From positions 186,001-250,000 of the forward strand of contig NZ_FMAQ01000001.1 in NCBI RefSeq assembly GCF_900094945.1: DNA of 64,000 nucleotides, read 5' to 3'. Positions 7,573-17,352 of the stretch are shown here, one piece after another; position 1 is the stretch's first letter, and the number at the start of each line of letters is the position of its first letter. A program made the translations under genes and the position numbers. This DNA is from Gilliamella bombicola. Lineage in GTDB: Bacteria > Pseudomonadota > Gammaproteobacteria > Enterobacterales > Orbaceae. The notes under the pieces are model-generated. The model was given only the letters and a program-made list of their open reading frames with translations, did no database searches and was not told the DNA's origin.

Positions 7573-9015
7573 ATGCCATTATCGACACTGATTGTTTTAC
7601 CACTTTTTATTATCGCAATTGTTTTTGCCACATTTTTTAAACAAAAAAAGTGGCAATTTTTAAGCATAACATTATTCACAGTCTTTATCGTAATGGAGCT
7701 CACTTCTATCTACTTTAGTGGTGGCTTTATTGATTATCAGTTTTATGTGAATTTAAACGTTAATGACATTATTGAAGGGCTATTTATCTTTAAATTACAA
7801 GCTGCTTTGGTTATTGTCGTTTTTTTTACCCTTATTTTTTTACTATCAAAACTAGCGAATTGGTGCAAACACAAATGCCCTTTAATTGTTCGTTTATTAT
7901 TAGCCGTTATAGCAATTGTATCAATTAGTTATCACAATGGACCACTAAGCCGTTTATACGAAATCTATCAAGTGACAAGTGCCCCTCGTAAGCCATTTGA
8001 TCAAGCGTTACAATCACTCAATATGACTAACTATACTAATAAAAATCAGCTTGTTAGTCATCAGGGTAAAAATATTATTGTGCTATCTTTAGAATCGTTT
8101 GAACAAGGCTTTTTTGATTTTGACAACATAACGCCTAATTTACGACAACTTCGCCAAGATTATACTTTTTTTGCCAATATGCCAATGAGCCCTGGTAGCA
8201 GTTGGACTACCGCATCAATGTATACTTATATGACCGGTATGCCTTTTTTAATTGGCGGCTATACCACATCACCATTAATGCGTGCAGATAAAACAAACTT
8301 AGTTAGTTTGGGGGATGTGCTTAAACAAGCGGGGTATCAAACCCGTTATGTAATGGCAAGCCCTGATTTTGCTGGTATTGGTCATACTGCTGAGCTGTTT
8401 GGTATGCAAGTTATTTCAGAAAAAAACTATGTTGGGCAATATCCAGCAGCACCTTTTGGGTTATATGACAAAGATATTTTTGATGTTGCGCAAAAACAAA
8501 TTAGCGAAATGCGCGAAGCGAACAAACCCTTTGCTTTATTTGTTTCGACTGTTTCAACCCATGCACCAAATGGTTTTGATGATGAAAGAATGCGCTCAGT
8601 TATTTCACCAAAAGCAGATAATATGTCGTTTGTTGCAGCATCATTGGATCATAACTTAGGGCTTTTTATCCAACAATTAAAAGATAAAGGATTATTGGAA
8701 AACACGGTATTTTACATTTTTCCAGATCACTTAATGATGGGTTCTGGCACACCAACAATCAATCGTCTTTCACAAAAAGAACGCAAACTTTATTTATTAA
8801 CAAATGCACGCACACAAGATCTACAAAAAACACCTGATCAGACCATTTATCAAATAGATTTGCCGCGTTTAATTTTAAACGGCGCACAAATTGAAAGTAA
8901 TGCCAAATTTTTGACTGACTATTTAACCAAGCCTAATTTTGATAAAAAACAGTTTATTGAACAAAATAAATCCAATATTGCAACGATCAATAATTCAGCA
9001 CAAGTGTTCAAATAG
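7573..9015 (+). CDS. LtaS-like sulfatase-fold phosphoglycerol/phosphoethanolamine transferase
   Basis: The 480-residue inner-membrane protein has about four membrane helices in residues 1-120, then an extracytoplasmic alkaline-phosphatase/sulfatase-fold domain. Expected catalytic residues of the LtaS/OpgB class are visible: metal ligand Glu174 in LSLESFE, the nucleophile Thr at about 212 in SSWTTAS, and Asp385-His386 in FPDHLMM. Members transfer phosphoglycerol or phosphoethanolamine to envelope glycans or lipids. It is shorter than E. coli OpgB (763 residues), so the acceptor cannot be named; a role on osmoregulated periplasmic glucans or LPS is possible. The start has no strong ribosome binding site. 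It is nine bases from the next gene and probably co-transcribed. Confidence 0.8.
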   Translation: MPLSTLIVLPLFIIAIVFATFFKQKKWQFLSITLFTVFIVMELTSIYFSGGFIDYQFYVNLNVNDIIEGLFIFKLQAALVIVVFFTLIFLLSKLANWCKHKCPLIVRLLLAVIAIVSISYHNGPLSRLYEIYQVTSAPRKPFDQALQSLNMTNYTNKNQLVSHQGKNIIVLSLESFEQGFFDFDNITPNLRQLRQDYTFFANMPMSPGSSWTTASMYTYMTGMPFLIGGYTTSPLMRADKTNLVSLGDVLKQAGYQTRYVMASPDFAGIGHTAELFGMQVISEKNYVGQYPAAPFGLYDKDIFDVAQKQISEMREANKPFALFVSTVSTHAPNGFDDERMRSVISPKADNMSFVAASLDHNLGLFIQQLKDKGLLENTVFYIFPDHLMMGSGTPTINRLSQKERKLYLLTNARTQDLQKTPDQTIYQIDLPRLILNGAQIESNAKFLTDYLTKPNFDKKQFIEQNKSNIATINNSAQVFK

Positions 9016-9024
9016 GCGTACAAA

Positions 9025-9648
9025 ATGGCATTTGATACATTAATTTTAGTCTCTACGATTAGTTTTCTAGGTATGATATCGCCTGGACCTGATTTCTTTT
9101 TGGTGTTAAAAAACAGCTTAAGTTATAACCGCAAAATAGCATTACTCACCTGTTTAGGTGTCATTACAGCTATCTTAGTTCATATGAGCTATTGTGTTGC
9201 AGGCATTGCAGTGCTTATCACCACCACACCGCTACTTTATAATGCTTTACGTTATGCGGGTGCTGCTTACCTAATATGGCTTGGTATAAAGGCTCTAATT
9301 GCCTCAAAACCAAATACGACCTATATAGGTAAACAACAAACAAAACAATCAATTTCAGAAAAATCAGCCTTTATGCAAGGTTTTTTATGTAATTTACTTA
9401 ATCCTAAAGCAACGTTGTTTTTTTTAGCAACCTTTACTCAAGTTCTTAATGCAGAATCATCAACATTTGATAAACTCATCGTTGCCTTGATTATTTGGAT
9501 TGAAGCTATATTTTGGTGGCCTTTTGTCGTGTTGATTTTTCAAACACAAAGCGTACAACGCCGTTATTTTAAAATTCAATTTATCATTGATAAATTACTG
9601 GGTATCATTTTAATAACTTTGGGAATAAAAGTCGCTTTAGGATTTTAG
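9025..9648 (+). CDS. LysE/RhtB family amino-acid exporter
   Basis: The 207-residue protein has six predicted membrane helices and the family N-terminal signature FLGMISPGPDFFLVLKNS (residues about 14-31), plus the YLIWLGIKAL block near residue 82. The family (RhtB, RhtC, LeuE, LysE) exports amino acids such as threonine, homoserine or leucine by proton exchange. The sequence is closest in feel to RhtC or YfiK-type members, but I cannot assign the substrate. A TAGG ribosome binding site precedes the ATG. It begins nine bases after the LtaS-like gene. Confidence 0.85.
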   Translation: MAFDTLILVSTISFLGMISPGPDFFLVLKNSLSYNRKIALLTCLGVITAILVHMSYCVAGIAVLITTTPLLYNALRYAGAAYLIWLGIKALIASKPNTTYIGKQQTKQSISEKSAFMQGFLCNLLNPKATLFFLATFTQVLNAESSTFDKLIVALIIWIEAIFWWPFVVLIFQTQSVQRRYFKIQFIIDKLLGIILITLGIKVALGF

Positions 9649-9814
9649 ATTATTAAAAGATAATAGGTAGATATTGTTAAAAAAATACACACTTTTTTGA
9701 ATATTCAACCGTTAATTGTTAAACTGGTAGTAATTGAACTTTTATCATCGTTTTTCCTTTGTTAACGGTTATAAATTCACTGAACACTTATTTTCATTCG
9801 ATAGGCTAATTGAA

Positions 9815-10777
9815 ATGAATAAATTATTACAATATGGTCGAGAGCTTCTTGAATTAGAGATACACGAAGCGCAAAAATTACCAGATCGACTAGGTAACGA
9901 TTTTGTTAACGCATGTCAGCTTATTTTAAGCACCAACGGTAAAGTGGTTGTTTCAGGTATTGGAAAGTCTGGGCATATAGGTAAAAAAATTGCCGCTTCA
10001 TTAGCAAGTACAGGTAGTCCAGCTTTTTTTATGCATCCATCGGAAGCCTTGCATGGCGATTTAGGGATGGTTACACCAAACGATGTAGCCGTTTTAATTT
10101 CTTACTCGGGCCGAGCCAAGGAGTTTAATTTAATTTTACCTATTCTTGCCGAAATGAATGTACCGGTTATTGCTATTACTGGAGGATTAGATTCGCCACT
10201 AGCAAAATCAGCTCAGGCCATTCTTGATATTTCAATTGAAAAAGAAGCTTGCCCAATGGGACTTGCGCCAACATCAAGTTCAACCAACACATTATTAATG
10301 GGTGATGCTCTTGCGATCGCTGTAATGCGCGCACGGGGCTTTAAAGAGGAAGATTTTGCACGCTCTCACCCTGCTGGTAGCTTAGGTGCTAAATTACTTA
10401 ACCATGTGAGAGATGTAATGCGTACCGGCGATCGAATTCCGAAAATTTCGCAAACTGCAACGGTATTTGATGCTATGCTAGAATTAAGCCGTACAGGTGT
10501 GGGGTTAGTTGCAATTTGTCAAGATAACAATAAAATAATTGGCGTATTTACCGATGGTGATTTACGTCGATTATTATTAAAAAATGGTACATTACAAGAT
10601 AGCATTATGGAAGTTATGACCAGCCCTGGACATCGCATCCCTGAAAATTGGAAAGCGGTTGAAGCACTAAAATCATTTAATGATCATAACATTACCGCAG
10701 CTCCCGTTGTTAACAGCGAAGGCGAATTAGTAGGCGCTTTAAACATCCATGATTTGCACCAAGCGGGTATTAACTAA
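9815..10777 (+). CDS. gutQ: D-arabinose 5-phosphate isomerase, GutQ type
   Basis: An SIS isomerase domain (about residues 30-180, with GIGKSGHIGKKIAASLAST) is followed by two CBS domains (about 195-320). The sequence aligns along its length with E. coli GutQ, including EACPMGLAPTSS and FTDGDLRR, and is closer to GutQ than KdsD. It interconverts ribulose 5-phosphate and arabinose 5-phosphate, the first step of KDO synthesis. I use the ATG at 9815; a TTG 27 codons upstream would add residues with no counterpart in E. coli. No glucitol genes are nearby, so it may serve as the cell's general KDO-pathway isomerase. Confidence 0.9.
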   Translation: MNKLLQYGRELLELEIHEAQKLPDRLGNDFVNACQLILSTNGKVVVSGIGKSGHIGKKIAASLASTGSPAFFMHPSEALHGDLGMVTPNDVAVLISYSGRAKEFNLILPILAEMNVPVIAITGGLDSPLAKSAQAILDISIEKEACPMGLAPTSSSTNTLLMGDALAIAVMRARGFKEEDFARSHPAGSLGAKLLNHVRDVMRTGDRIPKISQTATVFDAMLELSRTGVGLVAICQDNNKIIGVFTDGDLRRLLLKNGTLQDSIMEVMTSPGHRIPENWKAVEALKSFNDHNITAAPVVNSEGELVGALNIHDLHQAGIN

Positions 10778-10962
10778 AACTATTGATAAATACCTATTGC
10801 CAAAAGGTGCTATCTATTGAGATAATTACCGACCTAAATTTTTGTCGTTAGACGGAGATCCAAGAAAAGTTACACAGTGATAACGCGAATAACACTATAA
10901 AGTTATAGCGCATGATATTGTGTTGTATATTTTAACCAAAATTAATAGATGATGAAACTACA

Positions 10963-11484
10963 ATGGCAGAAAAGCGAAATATCTTTCTAATTGGCCCAAT
11001 GGGGGCAGGAAAAAGCACAATAGGCCGACAAATTGCACAACAGTTAGGCATGGATTTTTTTGACTCAGATCAAGAGATTGAAAAACGTACAGGCGCTGAT
11101 ATCGCATGGATTTTTGATCTAGAAGGGGAAGAAGGATTCCGTGCCAGAGAAGAAAAAGTCATTAATGAGTTGACAGAAAAACAAGGCGTCGTTCTTGCAA
11201 CGGGTGGAGGTTCAGTCTTATCTAAAGAAACACGCAATAGATTATCTGCTCGTGGAATTGTTGTCTACCTTGAAACAACGATTGAAAAGCAAATGGCAAG
11301 AACACAAAAAGATAAACGTCGCCCACTATTACAAGGTAGTAACACCCCGCGTGAACTTTACGAAGAGCTAGCCGATAAACGCGAACCACTTTATGAAGAA
11401 ATTGCCGATATTACAATTAAGACTGATGAACAAAGTGCCAAAGGTGTTGCTGGTTATATCATTGATCAAATAGAGCAAATTTAG
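10963..11484 (+). CDS. aroK: Shikimate kinase I
   Basis: The 173-residue enzyme phosphorylates shikimate at O3 in the chorismate pathway. The P-loop GPMGAGKST is at residues 11-19, the shikimate-binding DSDQEIE block near 34, GGG at about 79-81 and the lid RRPLLQG near 117. Length matches E. coli AroK. In most Gammaproteobacteria aroB follows directly, but here damX follows after 70 bp, so the aroKB pair has been split. Confidence 0.95.
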   Translation: MAEKRNIFLIGPMGAGKSTIGRQIAQQLGMDFFDSDQEIEKRTGADIAWIFDLEGEEGFRAREEKVINELTEKQGVVLATGGGSVLSKETRNRLSARGIVVYLETTIEKQMARTQKDKRRPLLQGSNTPRELYEELADKREPLYEEIADITIKTDEQSAKGVAGYIIDQIEQI

Positions 11485-11554
11485 ACCATCATTTTCACTT
11501 ACGATGGCAAGTTATAGCAAGGCAATAAACCTACTAATAGGTTAAGGAGTAGAA

Positions 11555-12394
11555 ATGCGTGTAGATAGAGAAGATCGTTATATATCTGAACAACCTAATA
11601 AAGGCGCTATACTCTCATCAAAATTACCAAAATTGCTACAAGATTGTTTTAAGAAAAAGCGAATTCTACTTGGTCTGGCAGTTGTCATTATTCTATTATT
11701 GGTTAGTCTAGTTTTGTTTCGCTCTTCAAACAAAAATGAACCAACACCATTAACGCCACCAGAAATTAATGGTGTTGAAGGATCGCAAGTACCAAGTGAC
11801 TCCGTTACACATGGACAAGATGAGATGCCCATGAACCCGGAACAAACCAACTCAGAACAAAATGCAGAGCCAAATACACAAGGTAACAAGCAAAGTTCCG
11901 AAATACCTAATGATGTAAACCATAATTTAAACTCAAATGGCAATCCAAAAGATAGACCAGAGGTACCAACCAATCCGGTTATACCTCCATCCAATACAAA
12001 TGGTGTTGAAAATTCAAATAACATTAAAGCAAATCCGGCTAAAACTAGAGAAAATAAAGGCAACATCAATGGAAAAACATCTCATCATAAACCTGATAAA
12101 AATGTAACTACGACAAATAATTTAAAGCTAAAAGATAACAGTTATAGCATACAGCTTACTGCATCTAAATCAGCTGATGGGCTAAAAAAATTTATTAACC
12201 AACATAAAATAACTAATTACCAAGTTTATGAAACTAAACGTAATAATGAAAAATGGTATATTTTAATAAAAGGCAATTACTCATCATCTGAAGAAGCACA
12301 TAAAGCAATTAAGTCTTTACCAAGTGCACTACAAAAAGACAAACCATGGGTTAAATCTGGTGCAACGATTAATAAAGAAAAAGCAGCAAAATAA
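11555..12394 (+). CDS. damX: DamX-like SPOR-domain cell-division protein
   Basis: The 279-residue bitopic protein has a cytoplasmic N-terminus of about 36 residues, one membrane helix (37-55), a long Asn/Pro-rich linker (about 60-190) and a C-terminal SPOR domain (about 195-270, with YSIQLTASKSADGLKKFI). SPOR domains bind denuded septal peptidoglycan. E. coli DamX is longer (428 residues) with a large cytoplasmic part that is mostly absent here. The place between aroK and dam supports the name. AAGGAG precedes the ATG. Confidence 0.87.
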   Translation: MRVDREDRYISEQPNKGAILSSKLPKLLQDCFKKKRILLGLAVVIILLLVSLVLFRSSNKNEPTPLTPPEINGVEGSQVPSDSVTHGQDEMPMNPEQTNSEQNAEPNTQGNKQSSEIPNDVNHNLNSNGNPKDRPEVPTNPVIPPSNTNGVENSNNIKANPAKTRENKGNINGKTSHHKPDKNVTTTNNLKLKDNSYSIQLTASKSADGLKKFINQHKITNYQVYETKRNNEKWYILIKGNYSSSEEAHKAIKSLPSALQKDKPWVKSGATINKEKAAK

Positions 12395-12442
12395 TCAAGG
12401 ATATCGTTTATTTATCCGAGCAAAGACAAACAGGAGTATCCG

Positions 12443-13264
12443 TTGAAGAAGCGACGAGCCTTTTTAAAATGGGCTGGAGGAAAATATGAGCTTGTAGACA
12501 CAATTAAACGGTATCTACCAGAAGGCGATCAACTGATTGAACCTTTTGTCGGCGCTGGCTCCGTGTTTTTAAATACTAACTACAAAAGTTATATTTTAGC
12601 GGATATCAATCATGACTTAATTTCATTATTTAAATTATTACAATCGAGTCCTGATAAGTTTATTCATGACCTTAGATTGCTATTTACTGCTCAAAATAAC
12701 CACCCTGATGCATTTTATCAGTTGCGTGATGTATTCAATGGTAGTCAAGACCAATATTTTAGATCACTCTTATTTGTCTATTTAAATCGACATTGTTACA
12801 ACGGTCTATGCCGTTATAATAATAGGGGGCTATTTAACGTACCATTCGGACGTTATAAAACTATTTATTTTCCAGAAAAAGAACTCTATTTTTTTGCAGA
12901 AAAAGCGCAAAGGGCCCAGTTTATTTGTGCACCTTATTACGAAGTAATGAAGCAAGCAAAACAAAATTCAGTAATTTATTGTGATCCGCCCTATATATCC
13001 CCAAATGAATCAGCGGGTTTTACAGCTTATTATTCAAATATATTTGGATTTGAAGAGCATAAAAACTTATCAAAATTAGCCGAAAACATGGCATATAAAA
13101 AAAATATACCAGTGCTAGTGTCTAATCATTATACTGATTACACAATGACCCTTTACAGCAAAGCAAGTCAGCTATATCGAGCAGAAATGCGACGCTCAAT
13201 TAGTTGCGCAGGTGAAGGTCGCAAAAAAATCGATGAGATTTTAGCATTATATAAAAAGCCATAA
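12443..13264 (+). CDS. dam: DNA adenine methyltransferase (GATC), TTG start
   Basis: This D12-class N6-adenine methyltransferase of 273 residues opens with KKRRAFLKWAGGKY, like E. coli Dam (KKNRAFLKWAGGKY). The SAM site FVGAGS is at 35-40 and catalytic DPPY at 181-184. The start is TTG at 12443, supported by AGGAG seven bases upstream and by alignment with the E. coli N-terminus; no ATG fits. The role is GATC methylation for mismatch repair and replication timing. It sits between damX and rpe as in E. coli. Confidence 0.95.
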   Translation: MKKRRAFLKWAGGKYELVDTIKRYLPEGDQLIEPFVGAGSVFLNTNYKSYILADINHDLISLFKLLQSSPDKFIHDLRLLFTAQNNHPDAFYQLRDVFNGSQDQYFRSLLFVYLNRHCYNGLCRYNNRGLFNVPFGRYKTIYFPEKELYFFAEKAQRAQFICAPYYEVMKQAKQNSVIYCDPPYISPNESAGFTAYYSNIFGFEEHKNLSKLAENMAYKKNIPVLVSNHYTDYTMTLYSKASQLYRAEMRRSISCAGEGRKKIDEILALYKKP

Positions 13265-13302
13265 ACAGGCTTAACTATAATGAAAGTTATGAGAGGTAGG
13301 TT

Positions 13303-13980
13303 ATGAAAAAATACATTATTGCGCCATCAATATTATCAGCTAATTTTGCTCGTCTTGGTGAAGACACTCAAAAAGTGCTCGATGCAGGAGCCGATGTTAT
13401 CCATTTCGATGTCATGGATAACCATTTTGTACCAAACCTCACAATGGGAGCCATGTTTTGTAAAGCACTGCGAGAATATGGCATTACTGCACCTATTGAC
13501 GTCCATTTAATGGTATCACCGGTTGAAGAACTCATCACCGCTTTTGCCAAAGCAGGCGCAACCAACATATCCATTCACCCAGAAGCTACTGTACATTTGG
13601 ATCGTTCATTACAGTTAATTAAAGATCATGGTTGCACAGCCGGTATTGTACTCAACCCAGCAACACCGCTTAATTGTCTAGATTATATTATAGAAAAAAT
13701 TGACATCATTTTACTTATGAGCGTTAATCCAGGCTTTGGTGGGCAATCGTTTATACCTTCCACCATCAAAAAAATACAACAAGTAAAACAGCGTATTATA
13801 GAGTCTGGGCGCGATATTCGTTTAGAAGTTGATGGCGGCGTAAAAGTCGAAAATATTGCAGAAATAGCCAAAGCAGGCGCAGACATGTTTGTTGCTGGAT
13901 CAGCCATATTTAACCAACCGAATTATAAAGCTGTTATTGATGCAATGCGTAAAGAGTTAGCAGGAGTGACACATGCATAA
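13303..13980 (+). CDS. rpe: Ribulose-phosphate 3-epimerase
   Basis: This 225-residue TIM-barrel enzyme of the pentose phosphate pathway interconverts ribulose 5-phosphate and xylulose 5-phosphate. Visible motifs are the N-terminal [25 protein letters not shown] (catalytic Asp and metal His), [20 protein letters not shown] (phosphate binding) and VDGGV. GAGAGG precedes the ATG. Its 3' end overlaps gph by eight bases, which suggests translational coupling. Confidence 0.97.
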   Translation: MKKYIIAPSILSANFARLGEDTQKVLDAGADVIHFDVMDNHFVPNLTMGAMFCKALREYGITAPIDVHLMVSPVEELITAFAKAGATNISIHPEATVHLDRSLQLIKDHGCTAGIVLNPATPLNCLDYIIEKIDIILLMSVNPGFGGQSFIPSTIKKIQQVKQRIIESGRDIRLEVDGGVKVENIAEIAKAGADMFVAGSAIFNQPNYKAVIDAMRKELAGVTHA

Positions 13981-14668
13981 ACTAAATGACATTCAAGCAA
14001 TCGCCTTTGATTTAGACGGTACCCTTGTTGATAGCGTACCCGGGCTTGCACTAGCGGCACAAAAAATGTTGGCCGACTTAACCCTACCGACAATCAGCAA
14101 CGAACAGATCAAAAACTTTGTAGGTAATGGTATTGATATCATGTTGGAACGGGTATTTAATGCAATTGGCACAACGCCTTCTGGCGAACTTTTTTCAAAA
14201 GCAAAAAACCTTTTCAATCAACATTATAATAAAGTAATGGATGCCGAAACCAAGTTATTCCCTCACGTCAAAGCAACCTTAAAAACACTGCATGACAGCC
14301 AATACCCATTGGCATTAGTCACCAATAAGCCGGCACAATTTTTGCCAGCCTTACTGACTTCTTTAGGTATAAAAGAGTACTTTTCATTAGTACTTGGTGG
14401 GGGCGATGTCATTAAATTAAAGCCACACCCAGCACCTTTATATCAAGTTATGGCAACCTTTGGACTGTTTAGTGATCAACTTCTATTTGTTGGCGATTCT
14501 AAAAACGACATCACTGCAGCACAAAATGCCAATTGCCCAACCGTTGCGTTAAGCTATGGCTATAACTATGGCGTTTCGATTGCTACTAGCAATCCTGATT
14601 TTTTATTGGATGATTTTAAAGAGATATTAACATTATTACCTCAGCCAAAAGCTGATGCAAAAAAATAA
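13973..14668 (+). CDS. gph: Phosphoglycolate phosphatase, HAD family
   Basis: The 231-residue HAD hydrolase has motif [10 protein letters not shown] (catalytic Asp, about residues 13-21), motif II VTNKP near 107, and motif [12 protein letters not shown] near 170. It removes 2-phosphoglycolate, formed during repair of oxidised DNA ends. It overlaps the end of rpe and precedes trpS, exactly as in E. coli. Confidence 0.94.
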   Translation: MHKLNDIQAIAFDLDGTLVDSVPGLALAAQKMLADLTLPTISNEQIKNFVGNGIDIMLERVFNAIGTTPSGELFSKAKNLFNQHYNKVMDAETKLFPHVKATLKTLHDSQYPLALVTNKPAQFLPALLTSLGIKEYFSLVLGGGDVIKLKPHPAPLYQVMATFGLFSDQLLFVGDSKNDITAAQNANCPTVALSYGYNYGVSIATSNPDFLLDDFKEILTLLPQPKADAKK

Positions 14669-14691
14669 TTAGCATAAATTAGGAACAAATT

Positions 14692-15702
14692 ATGAGTAAA
14701 CCGATTGTATTTAGTGGCGCTCAGCCATCAGGAGAACTAACACTTGGCAACTATTTAGGTGCATTAAAAAATTGGGTGGCTCTGCAAGGTGAATATGATT
14801 GCGTTTATTGTATCGTCAATCAACATGCGATCACTGTACGCCAAGATCCCAACAAACTACGCAAAGCCACATTAGATACACTAGCGCTTTATTTAGCTTG
14901 CGGTATTGATCCCAAAAAGAGCACTATTTTTGTACAATCACACGTCCCAGCACATGCCGAATTAGGCTGGGCATTAAATTGTTACACCTATTTTGGCGAA
15001 CTCAGCCGTATGACTCAATTTAAAGATAAATCGTCTCGTCATTCTGAAAACATCAATGCCGGTTTATTTGATTACCCAGTACTGATGGCTGCCGATATTT
15101 TGCTTTATCAAGCCAACTTAGTACCTGTGGGCGACGATCAAAAACAACATCTTGAATTATCGCGCGATATTGCTATGCGCTTTAATGCACTTTATGGCGA
15201 TATTTTTACTGTTCCAGAACCATTTATTGCCAAAGTAGGCGCCCGCGTTATGTCATTGCAAGAACCAACAAAAAAAATGTCCAAATCAGACGAAAACCGC
15301 AATAACGTCATTGGCTTACTTGAAAATCCTAAAGAGATCGAAAAGAAAATCAAACGAGCAATGACCGATTCTGACGAACCACCAGCGGTGCGTTACGACA
15401 TAAAAAATAAAGCTGGCGTTTCAAACCTGCTTGATATTTTGACAGGTGTCACTGGAAAACCGATTGCCGAACTTGAAAAAGAGTTTGAAGGTAAAATGTA
15501 TGGTCACTTAAAAACCGAAGTAGCAACGCAAGTTATTGACATGCTAACCACCTTGCAAACCAAATATCATGAGTATCGTGATGACGAAAGTTACTTATTT
15601 TCAATCATGCAAGAAGGTGCCGAAAAAGCACGTTCAAAAGCCGAACCAACATTGAAAAAGGTCTATGATGCAATCGGTTTTGTACAATTACCAAATCAAT
15701 AG
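14692..15702 (+). CDS. trpS: Tryptophanyl-tRNA synthetase
   Basis: The 336-residue class I synthetase carries the HIGH-like [14 protein letters not shown] block (about 12-25, as in E. coli), a [15 protein letters not shown] block, and the KMSKS loop (KKMSKSDEN, about 197). It is full length compared with E. coli (334). It is the last gene of the dam cluster. A perfect hairpin follows at 15734-15776. Confidence 0.97.
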   Translation: MSKPIVFSGAQPSGELTLGNYLGALKNWVALQGEYDCVYCIVNQHAITVRQDPNKLRKATLDTLALYLACGIDPKKSTIFVQSHVPAHAELGWALNCYTYFGELSRMTQFKDKSSRHSENINAGLFDYPVLMAADILLYQANLVPVGDDQKQHLELSRDIAMRFNALYGDIFTVPEPFIAKVGARVMSLQEPTKKMSKSDENRNNVIGLLENPKEIEKKIKRAMTDSDEPPAVRYDIKNKAGVSNLLDILTGVTGKPIAELEKEFEGKMYGHLKTEVATQVIDMLTTLQTKYHEYRDDESYLFSIMQEGAEKARSKAEPTLKKVYDAIGFVQLPNQ

Positions 15703-15733
15703 CGGATTATCACTAAAAATAAAACAGTATGCA

Positions 15734-15776
15734 ATGGCTTTAATAGACTAAAAAAACTGTCAATAATTAAAGCCAT
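15734..15776 (+). terminator. Perfect 11-bp stem-loop between trpS and trkA
   Basis: Arms ATGGCTTTAAT (15734-15744) and its exact complement (15766-15776) enclose 21 bases that contain a further GAC/GTC pairing. No T-run follows, and the right arm ends 19 bases before the trkA ATG. It may end the trpS transcript weakly or structure the trkA leader. Confidence 0.45.
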
Positions 15777-15795
15777 GTAAATATGCGGATTAGTT

Positions 15796-17157
15796 ATGAA
15801 GATTATTATTCTCGGTGCAGGACAAACAGGTAGTGCGCTTGCTGAATATCTCGTTACCGAAAAACAAAACGATGTCACAGTGGTTGATGAAAACCATGAT
15901 AAATTACAATCACTACAAGAACGTTTTGATTTACAGGTGATTTGTGGTAAATCGTCCTATCCACAAGTACTAAAAGACGCTGGCGCTGAATCAGCCGATA
16001 TGCTTGTTGCCGTTACTAATTCTGATGAAATCAACATGATAGCCTGCCAGATTGGGCATGTGATGTTTCACATTCCACAAAAAGTAGCACGTATTAGAGA
16101 GCCTGAATACAATGACGAAAATTACTCCTGCTTCAACAAAAACTGTATAAACATCGATCATATTATTGCCCCAGAAAACCTTATCACTAATCATATTAGT
16201 CAATTAGTACAATATCCGGGGGCGCTACAATTTGCGTCTTTTTATGACAATCGAGTCTGTTTGGTGGCCGTTACCGCCTATTATGGCGGTGCTTTAGTTG
16301 GCAGTGAACTGTCTGGACTTAAAGAGCACTTACCCCATGTTGAAGCACGGGTTGTCGCAATTTATCGCAAAAATCGCTTTATACGTCCACTAGCATCAAC
16401 CCTAATTGAAGCCGGTGATATGGTTTATTTCATTACCCCACCAGTTAATATCAAAGCTGTGACGAGTGAGTTACAACGCTTAGAAAAGCCTTATAAAAGA
16501 ATCATCATTAGTGGCGGTGGTGGCGTGGCAGTCACTTTAGCAAAGCGTTTAGAAAACGACTATCAAGTAAAATTAATCGAACGCAATGCCGAACGTGCCG
16601 AATTAATTGCTGAGCAACTTACTAATACCACAGTTCTGCACGGCGAATCATCGGATCAAGAATTGCTTTCACAAGAACAAGTTGAACTTACTGATCTATT
16701 TATTGCTGTCACCAGTGATGATGAATCCAATATCATGTCATCCATGCTAGCCAAAAGGATGGGGGCTAAAAAAGTAATTGTATTGATTCAACGCCAAGCC
16801 TACCTTGAACTAATTAATGACAGTGTGATTGATATTGCAATTTCACCACAACATGCCACCATTTCAGAGCTACTAAGCCATGTAAGGCAAACTGGCGTTG
16901 TTAAAGTCGTTTCATTAAGACAAGGTGAATCCGAAATTGTCGAAATTGTTGCCAATGGTAATAGTGAAACATCAAGACTGGTTGGCAAAAATATTAACAG
17001 TTTAAAAATACCTTCTGGTGCAACCATTGGGGCGGTAGTCCGTGGTGAGGATGTCATTATTGTCAATACCGATCTAACTATTGAAGACAACGATCACCTT
17101 ATCATCTTCTTACCTGATAGAAAGGCAATTACCGACATCGAAAAATTATTACAATAA
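15796..17157 (+). CDS. trkA: Trk potassium-uptake regulatory NAD-binding protein
   Basis: The 453-residue cytoplasmic gating subunit of TrkH/TrkG potassium channels contains two RCK units. The first Rossmann fold starts ILGAGQTGSALAEYL (residues 4-18) and the second ISGGGGVAVTLAKRL near 237; each is followed by a TrkA-C domain. E. coli TrkA has 458 residues. It lies alone between trpS and the thiamine operon; in E. coli it is found with fmu/rsmB. The ribosome binding site is weak. Confidence 0.95.
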   Translation: MKIIILGAGQTGSALAEYLVTEKQNDVTVVDENHDKLQSLQERFDLQVICGKSSYPQVLKDAGAESADMLVAVTNSDEINMIACQIGHVMFHIPQKVARIREPEYNDENYSCFNKNCINIDHIIAPENLITNHISQLVQYPGALQFASFYDNRVCLVAVTAYYGGALVGSELSGLKEHLPHVEARVVAIYRKNRFIRPLASTLIEAGDMVYFITPPVNIKAVTSELQRLEKPYKRIIISGGGGVAVTLAKRLENDYQVKLIERNAERAELIAEQLTNTTVLHGESSDQELLSQEQVELTDLFIAVTSDDESNIMSSMLAKRMGAKKVIVLIQRQAYLELINDSVIDIAISPQHATISELLSHVRQTGVVKVVSLRQGESEIVEIVANGNSETSRLVGKNINSLKIPSGATIGAVVRGEDVIIVNTDLTIEDNDHLIIFLPDRKAITDIEKLLQ

Positions 17158-17202
17158 CTTGTTAAAAATAGATAGTCAGTTCATAATAACCAAATAAATT
17201 TT

Positions 17203-17285
17203 GACTCGGGGTGTTTTTTGTTTCAACAAAAAACTGAGATTTTACCCGTTGAACCTGATCTGGATTATGCCAGCGTAGGGAAGTC
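17203..17285 (+). ncRNA. TPP (THI-element) riboswitch aptamer
   Basis: The conserved core is present: GGGGTG at 17208-17213, CTGAGA at 17234-17239, ACCCGTTGAACCTGATC at 17244-17260 and TGCCAGCGTAGGGAA at 17268-17282. P1 is closed by GACT (17203-17206) with AGTC (17282-17285). It lies directly before thiM, the expected place for thiamine pyrophosphate feedback control. Confidence 0.96.
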
Positions 17286-17313
17286 TAAGCCATCAAGTCA
17301 CAAAATTGGCAAA

Positions 17314-17346
17314 TTCTTCCCAAGATGCACAGATAATAAGGAAGAA
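17314..17346 (+). promoter_or_regulatory. Shine-Dalgarno-sequestering hairpin of the TPP riboswitch
   Basis: TTCTTCC (17314-17320) is exactly complementary to GGAAGAA (17340-17346), which is the ribosome binding site of thiM. The overlapping CTTCCC (17316-17321) is also complementary to GGGAAG (17278-17283) in the 3' strand of the aptamer. The two pairings exclude each other, giving a translational off-switch when TPP is bound. Confidence 0.8.
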
Positions 17347-17352
17347 ATAAAT

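Noticed and set aside
15696-15878. 60-residue minus-strand frame at the trpS-trkA junction
   Set aside because: It overlaps the trkA start and the hairpin at 15734-15776 and has no independent support.
17218-17352. Possible 45-residue N-terminal extension of thiM
   Set aside because: It would translate through the TPP riboswitch. The ATG at 17353 has the ribosome binding site and matches the ThiM family start.
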